Shown here one piece after another: positions 39,361 through 53,500 of a stretch of 64,000 nt of DNA; the first letter of the stretch is position 1, and the number at the start of each line of letters is the position of its first letter. The position numbers and the translations under genes are program-made. The DNA is taken from positions 122,906,501-122,970,500 of the forward strand of contig NC_133026.1 of NCBI RefSeq assembly GCF_048771995.1, written 5' to 3'. The notes below the pieces were generated by a model that saw only the letters and a program-made list of their open reading frames with translations, made no database searches and was not told the origin of the DNA. Origin of the DNA: Taeniopygia guttata. Lineage: Eukaryota > Chordata > Aves > Passeriformes > Estrildidae.

Positions 39361-42300
39361 ATTTCTGTATTGAAAGCAAAAATTGCTAACTCTGGTCTTT
39401 TCAGTATGCCAAATAAAGATATTTAAACAAACAAATGACCAGCTCATTGCTAGAACCTTCAGTGTAACCTGAAACACAATAATAAATTTTTAATACCATA
39501 TGCCTTGCAAAGAAAAAAAAAGGGCAAAAATTTCAAGGACTCAGTATTTCTGAGTTATTACTCTCTCAAATTGAAAAGTGGGAACAGAGATAAGATATCA
39601 TAGCTTTCCATTCTCATTTTTAAACTTAATAAATTTAAAAAAAATAAATAAAACAAACCAACCACAAAAAAAATTTCTTTAGATTCTTCCAAGAAGAGGA
39701 TTTTGATGCATCTCTGTCTCTACATAGTATAAACTAGTACACATAGGACACACACCATACTTCATCAGGACTCACCAAACTGAAGTAGATTCAGGTAATG
39801 TATAAGAAATTATTAAAGTTATAGTTATTTTATATATATATCCTAGTGTCTTAAAAGGCAAATTCTGCTATGGGTTATGCAGCACAAAACAACAGAAGGG
39901 TTTCTGTTAAATTTAAACAATAATACCTCCAATAGAACCCTCATAAGCATGGACTGGTCAAGACAGAAAACAGCAGGAAAGAAGAGCTCAGATCTTCACC
40001 TCCTGACTTCTATCCCATCATTGGTCTTTCCAAATCCCAGTCTCAGCTGCTCTGGGTAGAGCCCTGCAGCAGAGGGAATGAGGACTGCAGCATGGTGTGT
40101 CTCCTTATCCCACATTTACAGCAGCACAGAGAGAAGGGGCTCCCTCAACACGCACGCACTGCGATCACCTTTCCCTCCTCCTCCCCTGCCACCCAAGCAG
40201 GGACTGTGGGGATCTCAGAGCCAGATGCCACTGGTGGAGAACAAAATAGATGATAGGGTAGAGGCAGCCCTAGCATGAGAAAGTGCTACACAGCAACCAA
40301 TAACCATTGTGGATACATAGAGAAGTCCTTCTCTCTGTGACTGGTTTTAACTTAGCAAACTACCCATGCTCAAATCACGATAGTACTCAGGGCAACATCA
40401 CACAAGTCAATGCACAAATTGCCATTGTGCCTCTTGTTGTCCAAAAACTGTGAGTGATTTGGCAACTGCCAAGCAAGCCAATAGTGCTGGGATTAAGTAA
40501 CACAAACTTTTTCTATGACTATGGCTATTTCTGGAACTCTGTAAGTATAGATGCTCCCTAAATCAATTTACACTGATTTGTAAAAATGCCACTGACGGTA
40601 AAACCATTACAGACTTTAAGAAAAAAACGAGCTGATTAGTAACCTCCATGGTCAAAAAAATAAACCCTTTTATAGGCTGAAATACAGGAATCTTTCAGCT
40701 TCCAGTATGTGTTTACACCTGGATCTGCTAAAATGATGGTCCCTTTATCAAACTTCTGTTCTTCACATAAAACTACCCCAAAGTCCCTTTTTTTCCCTCC
40801 TCAGGGAGCTCAAATGATTAGTTTGCCTTATTTTTTTAATGAATGGGTCCTGTCCTTACAGCTGTTGATGTTTTCACCACTCTATGTTTCCTCAAGGCCG
40901 TTTACATAACAGTTCTCTTGAACTGTGCTTGTTAGTCCAGCAGCTGAAGCAGGGCACGCCATGGTAACCAGCCCACAATCACCTCTGTGGTCTCCAACAG
41001 AGCTGCAACAGCCCCTGCCATGTGAATGGGATGAGCATACTTACTGACAAGCTCAGGGAGAAACCTGCAAATGGTGGTACAAACACACATCATGGTCTTC
41101 CATCCTAAATTCAAAACCATTCAAGACATTAATTGAACAAAGTATTTGTCGTTTTCTTCACTGCTATGCTTATATGCATACATAAAGAAGTAATCTGGTT
41201 CTATCTTGCAAAAAGAGTGATGCACACCAAGTCTGGGACTACACTAGTGTAAAACCAGACATATTCACCCTTAAACAATACTCATTCTTTTTCTCTCTCA
41301 GTCACACACAAATGCTGCTCGAAGACATGCTACAGAGTGAATCAATGCACCATTGTGGTAGTGGGAGTGGGACTGGCACCTGAAAGCCTAATTTTGAAAA
41401 ATATGGATTGCTCCCAACACTTCTGAAAGGTGTAACAACTCCTCACCTAAGACTAGGAGGATCCTAGATGGTTCCAATTGCTGTTACTTCATTGTAAGTC
41501 ATTCCCAATGCTTCCACATTATAGAATTTATGAAGTATCTGCAGAAGGTTTCAAATTAACTCCAAATTTCAAAGTGATATCCAGGGGGTATTGCACTGAA
41601 TACATTAGGGTTTGCTTTGAAGCAAAGACCTTCAGGCATGAACCCCAGAGTTTCCTAAGCCTGAGTGAATCTCTCTGAAACCACTGCAAGCAGTTTAAAA
41701 CAGAGATATGACAATGCACTAACATAAAAGTGAAACAGCGCCGTAAAGTGTAATCTTTCGTACAAATCCAGGCTAAACCCATGGAAATATGTCTGCTCAC
41801 TGCAGTTGCTCAGAGCTGTCATAAATGGTTTTATGATATATAGTGAGACACAAACTGCTTTTTAAAAACTACTGAGAAAAGAGTGGAGCTGCTAAGCATG
41901 ACAATTAATTGTTTCCACTTCAATGAGATGAGGGAAACAAACACAGGAGGCCCATAGAAGATAAGCTTAGCATTCATCTTGGGAAGTTCAGCAGATAGCT
42001 CTTTGGAATGCTGCTGCCAAAATCCTTCTGACACAAACCTCTTCAGAGATCAGCTGTGCAAGGACAAGGTGGTTGTTACCTCTACCTCCTGCTGGGGATC
42101 AGATCAAGTCCTGAGGGTTGGCAACTCTGCTCATCAACTGCAGTGAAAGAACTGTGGTGTAGCCTGTTACTCTGCCTGAGCTCCTGCTGGGGCCAGCTCT
42201 GTTTCCAGTTCCTCAGGAGAGGCCAGAAAGCCGCTTTCCTCCAGCTAAGCAGATCATCCACATTCCCTGCCCAGGCCTTGGCTCTTCCCACCAACGTCTG

Positions 42301-43854
42301 CAGCCGGCAGGACTGAGCCCAAGCTTGTTCATGGTGTGCAAGACTTTGGCTTGAAAGTTGGCACCCGAACGTGCAGAGGATTTCTGGCACATGCAAGTGT
42401 GCATAGCAGAATCAGACTGCTATTCCGAGAAATTGGACCCATCTCATCCCGGCAAAGCTAGTGGTAATTTTCGTAATTAATGCATTAGGAACAGTCCTCA
42501 GGAACTATGCTGAAATATAATTTTCCATTAGCCTCCACAGGGCGGCGGTTTTACAATGTGACTATTATTCAAATATCACTTCATTGTAAAAATTACAGAT
42601 TTAAGCTGTGTCATGGGTTTTGACATTTGATAAATTCATGATACTTTTTATTATATGTTCCTACTCAGGTGTTAATGTGCAAAATCTCATAAATGCAAAA
42701 AAATACAATAAAACTTCTGACTTAAAATATTAATTAGGTGATTAAAGTGTCACACAAGTTTTGTTTGGCTTTTATAAATTAGTAACTCAACCCTCACAAT
42801 TTATAAGAGAACAAATAATAAAACAAAAGGCTTGGTTGAGTAGAAAAACCACCAAGGTTTTGCACAAGGCCAAAGCAGCCATGGAAAATTGATTTTCCAC
42901 AGCTTACTCAGTCTTGAATTGACACGGCTTTGTAAAAAATTTTTTATTGAGTGGAGCCAAAACTCATTATAGCTTGGACCATTAGAAACAGTGTGTGTTT
43001 GCACCGTTATTTCTAATGTCATTAACATCACATTTTAATCTCATGTATTAAAGTGGAAAGAGCTCAGAGATGCACTTGCAGGGTAAAAGAAGGAGACTGT
43101 GCTAAATCTTTAGTAAAATGTGGGCTATTGTAAAAGGAAAATAATTATGCATTGTTTCTCACAGGATGAACGGTGGGTAAAGAGCAGGTTCAAGGTAAAG
43201 TGAAGCAGCACATTGCTGCACATTGTACAATTACCACTGTGGAACCCACTATCATTGAACCTAAGGACAGCCAACACAAAAAAAGCACTGGACAAATTTG
43301 GAGAACAGAACATTACACACAGCATTCCAGGTGCTGCCTGAGAAATCTCTTGACTAGTGATCACTGGAAGCTGGGAAGCCCTAAGCAGCATTGACTATCC
43401 TTTCTTTAGAATTTGGCCTCACTGTGGGAAGCAGGTTGGACCACAGACCTCCTGGGTTGAACTGTGGTACACTTGAATTATGGTACATCCTTCTGTCCAT
43501 GCCCTTGGCTTACACTGTCAGCATCCTGGATGATATCAGAAAATATGAGGGCTACATGGACATTTGATTTGAACTGGCATGGAAGACTTTATGCTGTGAA
43601 AATATTTTTTTTAATGGTGTTACCTGATCCAAGATACATTAAAATCAGCAGTCTTCAGTAACTTCTCAAGTCATTGAACTGGTCTAGTTGATTTTGCCAG
43701 GATTATCATAAAGAAATTAATCTTCATCATATTCTATACAGCTGAATAATAACTGCATAGGGCTGGGCAGCCTGCATTTTACCATTGACACAATTTCTGA
43801 TACATGCAAGAAGCACTAGCTGCTCACCCAGCTCTTGCTGGAGACCTGATCTCA
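39361..43854. other. Intergenic DNA, no gene seen
   Basis: Short incidental frames only. The part at 42420-42780 is listed separately as a possible conserved element. I could not place a sequence near 43430-43470 that vaguely recalls a CR1 end. Confidence 0.55.
42420..42780. promoter_or_regulatory. Possible conserved non-coding element
   Basis: The block combines a CpG-bearing segment (CAGGGCGGCGGTTTTACAAT near 42538) with dense AT-rich homeodomain-type motifs such as TTCGTAATTAATGCATTAG. It sits in a gene-poor stretch and has no open frame. The mixture is typical of vertebrate developmental enhancers, but conservation has not been tested. Confidence 0.22.
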
Positions 43855-44405
43855 TGGAGTCACAGAGCTTAAATCCAGAGTTGCCACTTGTGATCACCTA
43901 ATCTGGACTACTTCTCACAGGCTTTGTACTGAGCTCAGTAACTTTGTGTTTGACTTAAATACATCTTCCATCATGACATCTTGTCTTAATTTGAAAATGA
44001 GAGATGGGGAACCCATCTCTTCCCTTCATCATGTATTTCAATGATTAATCACTCTTTCTGTTAAAAACTGGCACAGAATCTCTAATTTTAATTTGGCTGG
44101 TGACAGCTTCCAGCCACTGCTTGTATAGTATTTGGAATTTTCTTACAGTGAATATGCTCACACATTTTAATGAGGTCACCTCTGAATCTTGTTTTTAATT
44201 CACTGGCATGCCAATTCCTTTATTTCTCATGGGATGACGTATTTCTTACAGCTCATGAATCATTTCAGTAGTTCTTTCCCTTACTCTTTTAAACCTTTGA
44301 ACCATTTTAAAAATATGAATATGAACTATATATAATATTCCATTTCTCTGCAGAGAAGTAAGACATCTCCATACTCCTATCAGGAATCTGTTTTTTAATG
44401 GGTAT
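43855..44405 (-). mobile_element. Ancient CR1/L3-type LINE fragment
   Basis: The order of segments recalls an old CR1 lineage found across amniotes: TTAAATACATCTTCCATCAT, GACATCTTGTCTTAATTTGA, ATGGGGAACCCATCTCTTCC, CAATGATTAATCACTCTTTC, TGTTAAAAACTGGCACAGAA, CAGCTTCCAGCCACTGCTTG, and later ATGAATCATTTCAGTAGTTC and TATATATAATATTCCAT. It reads in reverse relative to the LINE. Age is inferred from heavy divergence and small deletions. There is no coding capacity. Confidence 0.75.
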
Positions 44406-44752
44406 CCTGCCATTGACTGCAGCATACAAACTGAATTTGTTTGGATGAAATAAAGTCATATTAGAAGACTGACAGCTACTATATGAGTGAACTTTCTTAT
44501 ATTCAAAGGTTTAGTTGAGCATCCAAATTCCTGAATAAAGATAGGAAAATTCTTAGTGAAACTTGTTGGCTGTCAAACTGTGGCCTTTCAAAAGTCAGAT
44601 TACAACCTGATCTCAGTTTCTGTAACTATAAAACTCGAACAAAATCTTGTTAATCCTGGCACCAGTGGAAAAAAAGTTTGCTGTAATACTTCATAGCAAT
44701 TCTGTTCTTCACCACTACCGAAATTTTTAAAGAATTATGTCACATTAATGGG

Positions 44753-45095
44753 ATTGCTCAAACTGGAGAAGAGAAGGCTTCAGGGAAACATTACAGCAAC
44801 CTTCCAGTACCTACAAAAGGAGAGGGACTTTTTAAACAGGCATGACATGATAGGACAAGGTGGAATGGCTTAAAACAGAAGGAAGGTAGACTTAGATGAA
44901 GTATTTGACTGTGAGGGTGCTGAGGGTGCTGAGAGAAGTACTGGATTTCCCACCCCTGGAGGTATCAAAGGCCAGGCTGGATGGAGCTCTGAGCAACCTG
45001 GTCTAGTGGAAGGTGTCCCTGTCCAGAAGAGGGAGGTTGGAACTAGATCATCTTTCAGGTCCATTGCAGCCCAAACCATTCTCTGATTCTATGAA
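44753..45095 (+). mobile_element. CR1 LINE 3' end, well preserved
   Basis: This follows the avian CR1 consensus through its last 340 bases: CTGGAGAAGAGAAGGCTTCA, CAACCTTCCAGTACCTACAA, CATGATAGGACAAGGTGGAA, ACTGTGAGGGTGCTGAGGGT, GGCCAGGCTGGATGGAGCTC, TGAGCAACCTGGTCTAGTGG, AAGGTGTCCCTGTCCAGAAG, and the terminal CCAAACCATTCTCTGATTCT followed by ATGA. It is 5'-truncated. The internal GAGGGTGCT is duplicated once. This is the clearest CR1 in the window and a main reason for the avian call. Confidence 0.97.
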
Positions 45096-46878
45096 AATAT
45101 AATTTTATTAAACAGTTCTTTCTTCTTCATGTGCTATTCAAAGCAACTTCTTAGCCTGTAAAATCCTTATATCTGTAAGAAAAGCTTTTATCCTAGTGCT
45201 ACAATGGTGAGATAGATGATTACAGAGGTAAAAAAAAGAGGCCATGGGCTGTACTGTGTTAGTTCAAACCTACTGAATTTTGCAAACTTTAGCTCACAAT
45301 TCTCATTTTAGAATCACTGCTGCCATAACAGATGTTTAATAATGCCAATTTAAATGCCAATTTGAAAAAAAACTTCCTAAATGTGCATTATTTACTTTAT
45401 AAATTATTCCTTTTTCGTGAGAGAGATACATGGTTTCTCAGAAGTGATGGATACTGCATTCCTTTTGCTGTTCAGGATTCTTATCATCTTTTCAGACAAT
45501 TGAATTTCTTCCATTTGTAAAATCTATTACCAGCAAAAAGACTGCAAGTAAAAACCAATGACTGGAATCAGAACAGTTTTGGCAATACAGTGAATGAGTA
45601 CTTCACTGTTCCATATCAGTACCCAGGAATCCCATAAAAAAAAATTTAAATGGTATTTACTTAGACTTAGAAATCAGAATTAAAGCAATACCATGACAAA
45701 GCTCACAAGGGATAAGAATTCATTATATTCATACAGCATATTTCTGTAAAATACACTTGAACTTGGATCAATTTCATTCTTTGATTTTTGGAATTGCACT
45801 AAATAAATACAACTACATTAAATGTCTAAAGGCTGATTAACCAGAGAGACTGAAGAAAGCAATAGTAGGCTTAGCAACTTTATCCAAAGAGGTACTTTCT
45901 AGGCAGAATCTTCTTTAAATCAGATAGAAGCAGCATTTCTTAGTAATCTAAGTGGGACTATTAAACTGATGCTAGCAGATACAAAATTACTAAAAAAAAT
46001 GTGATTTCAGAAATAATTATTTGCAGAATGACTCAGAGAAAGCAACAGTCCTTTCCAGACTTAAAAATTTATGAACTGATGACGTTCTATTGATTGGAGC
46101 ATTTACTGAATTTTCAATAGGGCTAATTAACAAAACTGCTCATAAAATTAAACACAGTACTTAGGATGACAGCCCAGCTCTTTGCAAACATCTCCACAGT
46201 CAAACACTTTTATCCTCATGGAGGGGCCTAAGGAGGAGCTGACTGCTTGTCCAAGGGAAGCCAGAGTGTTTCTCATTAACTTCAGTTATCTTAAGCTTAC
46301 CTACATATGAATATAAAGCTACCCAGAAGACACACAAATTGCAAGATCTGACCCTTGATGAAACAATACTGCTAAAAATCAGATGTAAAAAAATACATGA
46401 TTTGTTTCCTCTAAAATTTAACATTAAATCATTATTATAGCACTGAATGTGTGGGAAAATATTTTTTTTTATTTTTCAAATAATATAAATTTGAATTTTA
46501 GTACCTGCCAGTGCAAAGGTATAGATCCAGCAACAGGCAGTCTAGCACAGCAGAGACTAATAACCTAGAAAGCAGAGTCTGAAAGGGATCTGCAGATCCC
46601 AGTGGAGAAATGGCATGGACTTGTAAAAGCAGCTATATTGTGATAAGATCAGCTAATACAGTTTTTGACCATGTTAAAAGAAATGAGCAAAAACAGAGAG
46701 GCAGTATTTGTTTGTTGATTATGTCATTTTAGAATAATATATTTCTACTACATTGTTTTTAAAGGTGCTAAAAAACAAGGACAGAAAGAGAATAAGAAGA
46801 ATCACAAAGCTAAGACTTAAGATAATACCTTAAAGCAAAAAAATTCAGGGACCAAATAATCTTGGTTTTACAGAAAAA

Positions 46879-46910
46879 CAACTGAAAAGAAACTGAAAAG
46901 AAACTGAAAA
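46879..46910 (+). repeat. Tandem repeat, 11-bp unit x 3
   Basis: Three consecutive copies of AAACTGAAAAG (first and last slightly trimmed) are visible. This is a minisatellite-like slippage product. Confidence 0.7.
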
Positions 46911-49900
46911 CTGCTTCTGTGACCAAAACAGAAAATAAAATCAGAAGATGGGCTTAGAAGGCAGAGAAATTCAGCTGCTGAACTGGAAGTTTTCACCTAA
47001 TGTGTTTTTCCATGTTTGGTTATTACAACAGATATGTACCATGGAGCCATTGACAAAGATGGACAGTTTTTTCCCCTTTTTTTTCTTGTTCTGTCTAAAG
47101 TTCTTACATGACTTGAATCTAATAACATTTGAGTGAACAGGAAATCAGATGTAAATTAGGAATTTTTCAGCCCTAGAAGAGATAAAAGTGAGTTACAACT
47201 TTAATTGGCCATTGAATTAGCTCATATGAATAATAGCTCACAGTCTTTTCAAGTTCTGTGGCTTAATAAGACTCCATTTTATTTCTTTATCTGAAGATTT
47301 ACTGGGAAATATTCATTTCTTCTGAACTTAGTGATTACATTCAAACTTCAGACATGAAAAAATAAATAGCTATGCAAACCAAAAAACACAAGTAGCATAA
47401 GCTTCTGGGACACAGGTTTTTTACCACCTTCTGCATGTCTGCTACAGGACAAAAACTGACAGGGCACATTGTGACATGGGATTGCACCAGACAGGCTTTC
47501 CAGGGATGCAGATGAAAATAAGAAAATACAAAAGGGGACAGAAAGGTATGCACCAGACAGCAGAACCATCACCCATGTAACAGAGGTGGAACTCAGGCAG
47601 CACACTGGCTTTTGTAAGTTCAGAGCCAAACTAATAAACATAGGAGAAATTTTATGTCATTCAAAAACTAAATTCCTATTGAGCACCGTACCTACAGTGC
47701 CCACAAGCACGTACTAACAAAAGCCACCTTGTGTGAAACAATAATCAAAACAAAAGGTCAGTAAAGGAAACTGTTCTTTATTGTCTATCATGAGTTACTA
47801 AGCCTGTAACTCCCTACCTGCATAAACTCTTCCTAAAACACCATTTTCCTTGCAAAGAGTAGCATTAAAGATGTTTAGTTAATCTCTGACCAGTCACAAG
47901 CTGTTAATGCATTGCCACTATTTTCCATGACACAATTAAATATCTACCTAAGTACTATTCATTCTTAGTGTACCTAACCAGACTACTCAGAGGCAGTGAC
48001 TCCGTGGAACATAGTTTAGACTAAGTTTCCATGAGAGACAGGAACTCCAACATAAAATAAAAAAATTTTAAAAACTCCACTACCTTCTACCATCAGCACA
48101 AAGTGCTCTCATGAACCCTACATATTTAAAATAGGAGTATTGCCATTAAAGTACCCATTGCAAACCTGAAGCTCCGTAGTATCCAAACAAGCAGCCCTGC
48201 CTACAGACAGTAAGAAGCACATGGGTCATCAGTATACCTTTTAATCCCCCTTCTGGAAATCTACACTGTACAAGGGTAATAATAACTTCCTGCATCTATG
48301 TCACAGTTTTTAACTGCTATTTCTGCATAAGACCACTATGCTATATTCACCAAGCAGTTAATCAATACTTTGCTTTCACCTCATAACTCACTGTGTGGCC
48401 CATGCTTTGTTCACTGCTCATTATTCAACTGCCTTATGATGCCAGAAATATTAATTTCCTCCAGAGCTTCTCAGTGCTGTTCATCATTTCAACATCTGAA
48501 ATTTTTTTCATTTGCGGCACAAATTCAAATTAATTCAGAAAAATGCACAGCAGCAAAGAAAAGGTACTACTACTGCTGTTTAAAATACAGGGCAAGGAGG
48601 CACAAAAAAATTAAAGGCAGAGGTATTCACTGATTTTAGATCTTATTTCTGAGGCATTACAGATGTAATTTAAAGTACTTAAAAGCATTTCAAACACAGA
48701 CATTGCAACATCACTTGCAGGTGTGATTGCTGAGGAAATTGGATTTAGGGCTCTAAAAGGGGTCATTAAAAATTAGATAATTAGAAACTATTACAACCAT
48801 TAGAGGTTCCACACAGAACTGGTTTAAGAATCTATATTAGCACTACATAGGAAAAGTACCTTTTGTGTAACAGGGCATTATTACAGTTGCATGACCTTTC
48901 TTTCCCTTCCCATTGTTCATTATTGGCTTCCCGGTTCAAGTAATAAATGGAGCAGGAGCCACACGGACATCACTCGTCTCTCCTGCACAGCCCCAGTACA
49001 TCCCCAGAGCAGGTCCATCCTGCAAAGAGACAGAAACCCTGCATAAAAACAGTATGTGATCACCCATGTATAATAAGGGGACCAAATTAGGGTTGCCAAG
49101 CAACCACCTCCCCACATTATGCTACAAATCCCCGTTCTTCATCTCTTCAGCAAACACATGCCAGGCCTGTCTAACAACCTGACTCTCCCTTGTCTGCTTC
49201 TGTGACCCTAATTACCCGTTCTCCCAAAGGCTCCTTCATTGCAGTTTCTTTGTCCAGCCAGTGCCATTTTCTCTCATTATTCCAGTTGTTACACTGTCTT
49301 TCTGTTCTTCATAATTAGCATTTTTTTTCATCCCATTTTCCTATTTCCCTGATCAGCTCTCAGTCCGCTGACATTGCTAAAAAAAATAAGGGGCAAACAA
49401 CACTAAAAATATCAGATTAAGATAATGAAGTCTGGCGAAGCCATAAGCACAAACATTTGTTAAATGAAATTTCCTGTAAACATTTTAATGTACTAAAAGC
49501 AAGACTAGAACTAAAAAAGTTATCTTACACTTCATTCTCAAAGTGATTTTCTGCTACTGTTTCCTTCTAAGTGTGAATTTCACACTAAGATTTCAGCTAA
49601 TACCTTCAAAGTCTATTTTATCTAACCTCAGCATATTTTTACTTTACCATCATCTGTTGTTTTGCATGCTAAATCACTAAGTCAAAATAAATTTTAGTTG
49701 CAGAAAGAATAGATTATGGGCCTGGTATCAAAAACTTTATCTTTATTTGACAGACAACAATATAACACTTATTGTCCTAAAACAAATATATCTATGAATA
49801 TGCCTGACTACATAGAGAAAAATGGTCTAGAATACCTTGGAGCAGCAAAGTATCTGCTGGTCTTCTCCAAGGTGTGTGAGAAAAAGCCATGATGAAACAG

Positions 49901-50459
49901 CTGATAACCAGCCAATGGCAACAAGAAACTTAATCAATTCAAAGAAGAGCAAAAGAAAGTTAAAATAGCTCAGCACTTTCTCACAGCAAGCAGTAAGCGA
50001 GACAGAGAAAAGTGCACTTTACAGCATGATTTTGTTGTTGACTTCACATAACATGAGGAATTTTGCTGTTCAGAAAATTACAGTCAGGAAAGCAAATCAT
50101 AGCCATGTCAGGATGCACCTTATTTGGATAGAGCACTAGGAGGACACTTTCCAACCAGGCCTCCTGGTCTTGGAATGGCTTGTGATTTTGGTCTGCTGAT
50201 CATTGACATCTTCTGTTTTTCTAGGGAAATTTCGCTGTGAACCACTGAGGTGCAGCAGATGGTGTTGTTCCCCATCAGCCTAATCTAACTCCTTCTGTAT
50301 CATCTATTTCTCCCATTTTTAAAAGTATAGATGGATCTGGTATTCCTCCCTCCATTAACTTTTACTTTAAAGAGGGAATGACCCTATGATTCTAGGGCTG
50401 AAAGAATAGCTGGTATCCCACATCAAGGTAAACATAACAGATCTTGGTAGGGCACATGC

Positions 50460-50585
50460 TCAGTACAAACAAAAGAAGAGGCTTCTTCACACAGCAAGGA
50501 GCTGCTATGTGGAACAGATTTCCATGAGACACTGTGGATACCACAGAAGGAAAAAGATTGGTCAAAGGCTACTGAGTATCAAAAT
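50460..50585 (+). mobile_element. Possible old CR1/L3-type fragment
   Basis: GAGGCTTCTTCACACAGCAA, GGAGCTGCTATGTGGAACAG, TTTCCATGAGACACTGTGGA, TACCACAGAAGG and AAAAGATTGGTCAAA follow the order of the forward 3' part of old CR1-type LINEs (acttcttcaca / tgtggaac / tgctgtgga / aaaagattgg). The match is loose and the assignment is tentative. Confidence 0.45.
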
Positions 50586-53500
50586 TGCGTTAGGCTCAGG
50601 TATTCCTGAGAGCAGTCAGTGACTAGAATGAACCCTAGGGAAATTCTTCAAGTGCTTTTCCTACTGTCAGCCTTCCCCCAGAGTTCGCCTGCATCCAGTG
50701 ATGATAAAGAGAAGATGCACTAGAGGGTAGCCAACTAAATGTCTAGAGATTACAGGAAGGCCTCAAAGTGCATATACTGGGAGAAAAACAGGAGCTTGCT
50801 GCTGCTCCTTGGCCTGTGCTTGTGGCTGCTCTTCCTATACATTTTCCCATTTCAAAGACAAGCTCATCCCATTACAAAAACCAAAAATAAGACTTTACCT
50901 GTGAAGAGTGAACTGAAGAAGAAAAATCATGAATAATTTTTTTTTTTTTTAAGCAAGGGAATACAGACATGGAATCAAGAAGGCAGGAGAGAGTCAAAGA
51001 ATTACAAATGTAAGGATTCACATGGAGACATCATCTCTAACATCACTTCTGTGAGCACACTGAACACATACAAGGATGTGGGGAGGCTGCCCAGTGGTGG
51101 CTAACACAAAGATGGGTCAGGATGAGAAAACCAAAACTGTTCCACAGGCACAGAGATTCCCCTCCAAGCTGCCCTGTCCAAGAGTTGGTTGTGAGGGTTT
51201 CATCCAAGTTGAGAATGTCACTGACTAGAAAATTCTGCTATCTGGCAAGGCCTTGGAAGGGGAGGATATGCAATTTACAGACTACTAGGTAGATGGCTCC
51301 TTGGTTTAATTCCACACAAGAGTTCTCAGGGTCTCATGCACATGCTATCCTCATTCAGAATTATGTAATTGGTTTCCACCTTAATTTACCCAGTCTTTGC
51401 CCACCAAGTCTATGGTTTATATATTTTTGACACAGATCTACCTGCAACCAAGTCACTCCCATCCTGTGGCCTTGCACAGCTCTAGCTCACATTTCATGGA
51501 CACAGTTGTTGAGGGAGATCTCATTATGTACAATACCCATGCTAGCATTAAGCCATTGCTTACAGATTTCTACGAAAATTTTTTTAAAAATCCACAAATG
51601 CCATAATACCATTATTCAGCTTCCCCACAGTGATCCTGAATGCTGCTGAAAGGAGCACCACGTGCTGCCATGCAAGAATAAAAGCCTGCATGAAACCAGG
51701 CGAGCTCTAAAGCTGCCTTACTCCAACATGTGTGTGGAACAAGCAGCAACCAAAATCACTAATGGTGACATTGTTTGCAGCTGGCTTATCAAGTCACTAC
51801 CAAGCTTCTTTACAAGATGATTTTTAGATAGGCTGTGCTCAGCAAAAAAAGCACAATTTCAGAAGCAGAGAAATGCTAATGGGAATGTAACAGTACTCTA
51901 CTGTGTAATTTGTCATAGCACAAGTGTTACATAGGGAAATGAAAGGATAAGAAAGATACAATTTGAGAAGAAAATGGTCACCATGCTTCAGATACAAGAC
52001 AGTCATACATACATGTATATCTCTGTTCTTTCTTTCTCCCTGTGTTTTCAGTTCACAGCTAATCTTTTCACCTGCTTGGTATATTTATACAGTTCTACAG
52101 AAAACTTCAGAAAAAGTTACCAAAAAATTCCAAATGTTACAAAGATTATGAAAATCACACATGCATATATTTGGAGTCTTCTCTCTTTAAATTTCACATT
52201 AAAATATGCTTGCTTATCTACTTACTGAATAATAAACTATGCTAACATCTTCTAATCTGTGGTTAACCTACTGTGAAGAATAAGGCAAAACAAATGATTT
52301 TTTTCACCCATGGTAGGAAATTATTCTGGCAAACATTCCTTCAAGAAAATCTTTATTGCACCTGTGCTTTCAAGGGCACAGAGGACTGTGTCAAGGTTCT
52401 TTTTTATGAGAAAAAAATTAAAATAAAATATCAAATAGTGCTCAAAAAGGGGTTACTATGCATCTTGTTATGTATGTAGAGAGAAAAACATAGCATGTGA
52501 GCGTATAATCTAAAACTCTATCATTATATAAATGCATTGGAAGAGTAATTAAGGTTGTATAGGCACCATTCTTCTTTGAGTTTTGAAGACTTTGTACAGT
52601 CTGAACTATATATTTTATCATAAGTTTTGGTGAGGATGTAAAAGTAACAAAGATGTAATAATAATGAACTAATTACTACCTAATTTTCTAAAATTTAATA
52701 GACACAAAGAGAAATCACTCTTGAAGGCCTAAAGAAAGAGAAGAAGTGAACAAATAGGAAAAAATTTGCTCCCCTAAATGAGGTCCATTACATTTCCTAA
52801 TGACAAAGACTAAGTGTAAATAATTGTCCCAAAATTCACTAGGAAAAAAGCTAACTTTTCAGGTTATTTAAAAAAACTAAACAAGGTGGCAAAGCCACAG
52901 TCAGCCACATAGCACAGCCACAGAAAAAGAGATTCATTACCTATTCCCATCTCTGTGATTCACATTTCAGTGCCAATGCAGATCATTTACTTAGCAGCAA
53001 TTGTCTTCAAAGTGCTGCGCAAACCTTTTTCTTTGCAGTGCCATCTCCCCTTCTCCTTTGTCTGCAATGGGGTAAAAAGTAAAATCTTTCCTAACAAATG
53101 GAGAAAAGAACAAATGGGGGAAATGAACAAAAGGTTTTCAATGATATGGTCATGGCCGATAAATGTCCAAAAAAAAAATGGATGAAAGCCACAGTTACGC
53201 CCCATTGCTGCTCAGAAGCAATTCAGGGGTGTTTTGCCCAGTAGCACATGGCTACACACACAGAGCTGTACAGCCTGGAGGTAGCCTGGTCTGCAAATGC
53301 ATTTTAATGTCAATCAAGAAAAGGCACAAACGGTGAAAGAAAGTCCTAGCCTTGCTAGGACATGCTGGAGTTTAATTCATGCTCCCGTAAAATTTATGTG
53401 AAACAGAACATCAAAAAGTGGCAGCCAGTGGAACAGAAATGATGTATGAGGTGTCTGATAACTACTCCTGTACATGCCAAGGTTTGACATGACAGTGATT

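Noticed and set aside
43430..43470. CR1-like string (GGTTGGACCACAGACCTCCT)
   Set aside because: It is too short and the following bases do not continue the CR1 order. It may be chance.
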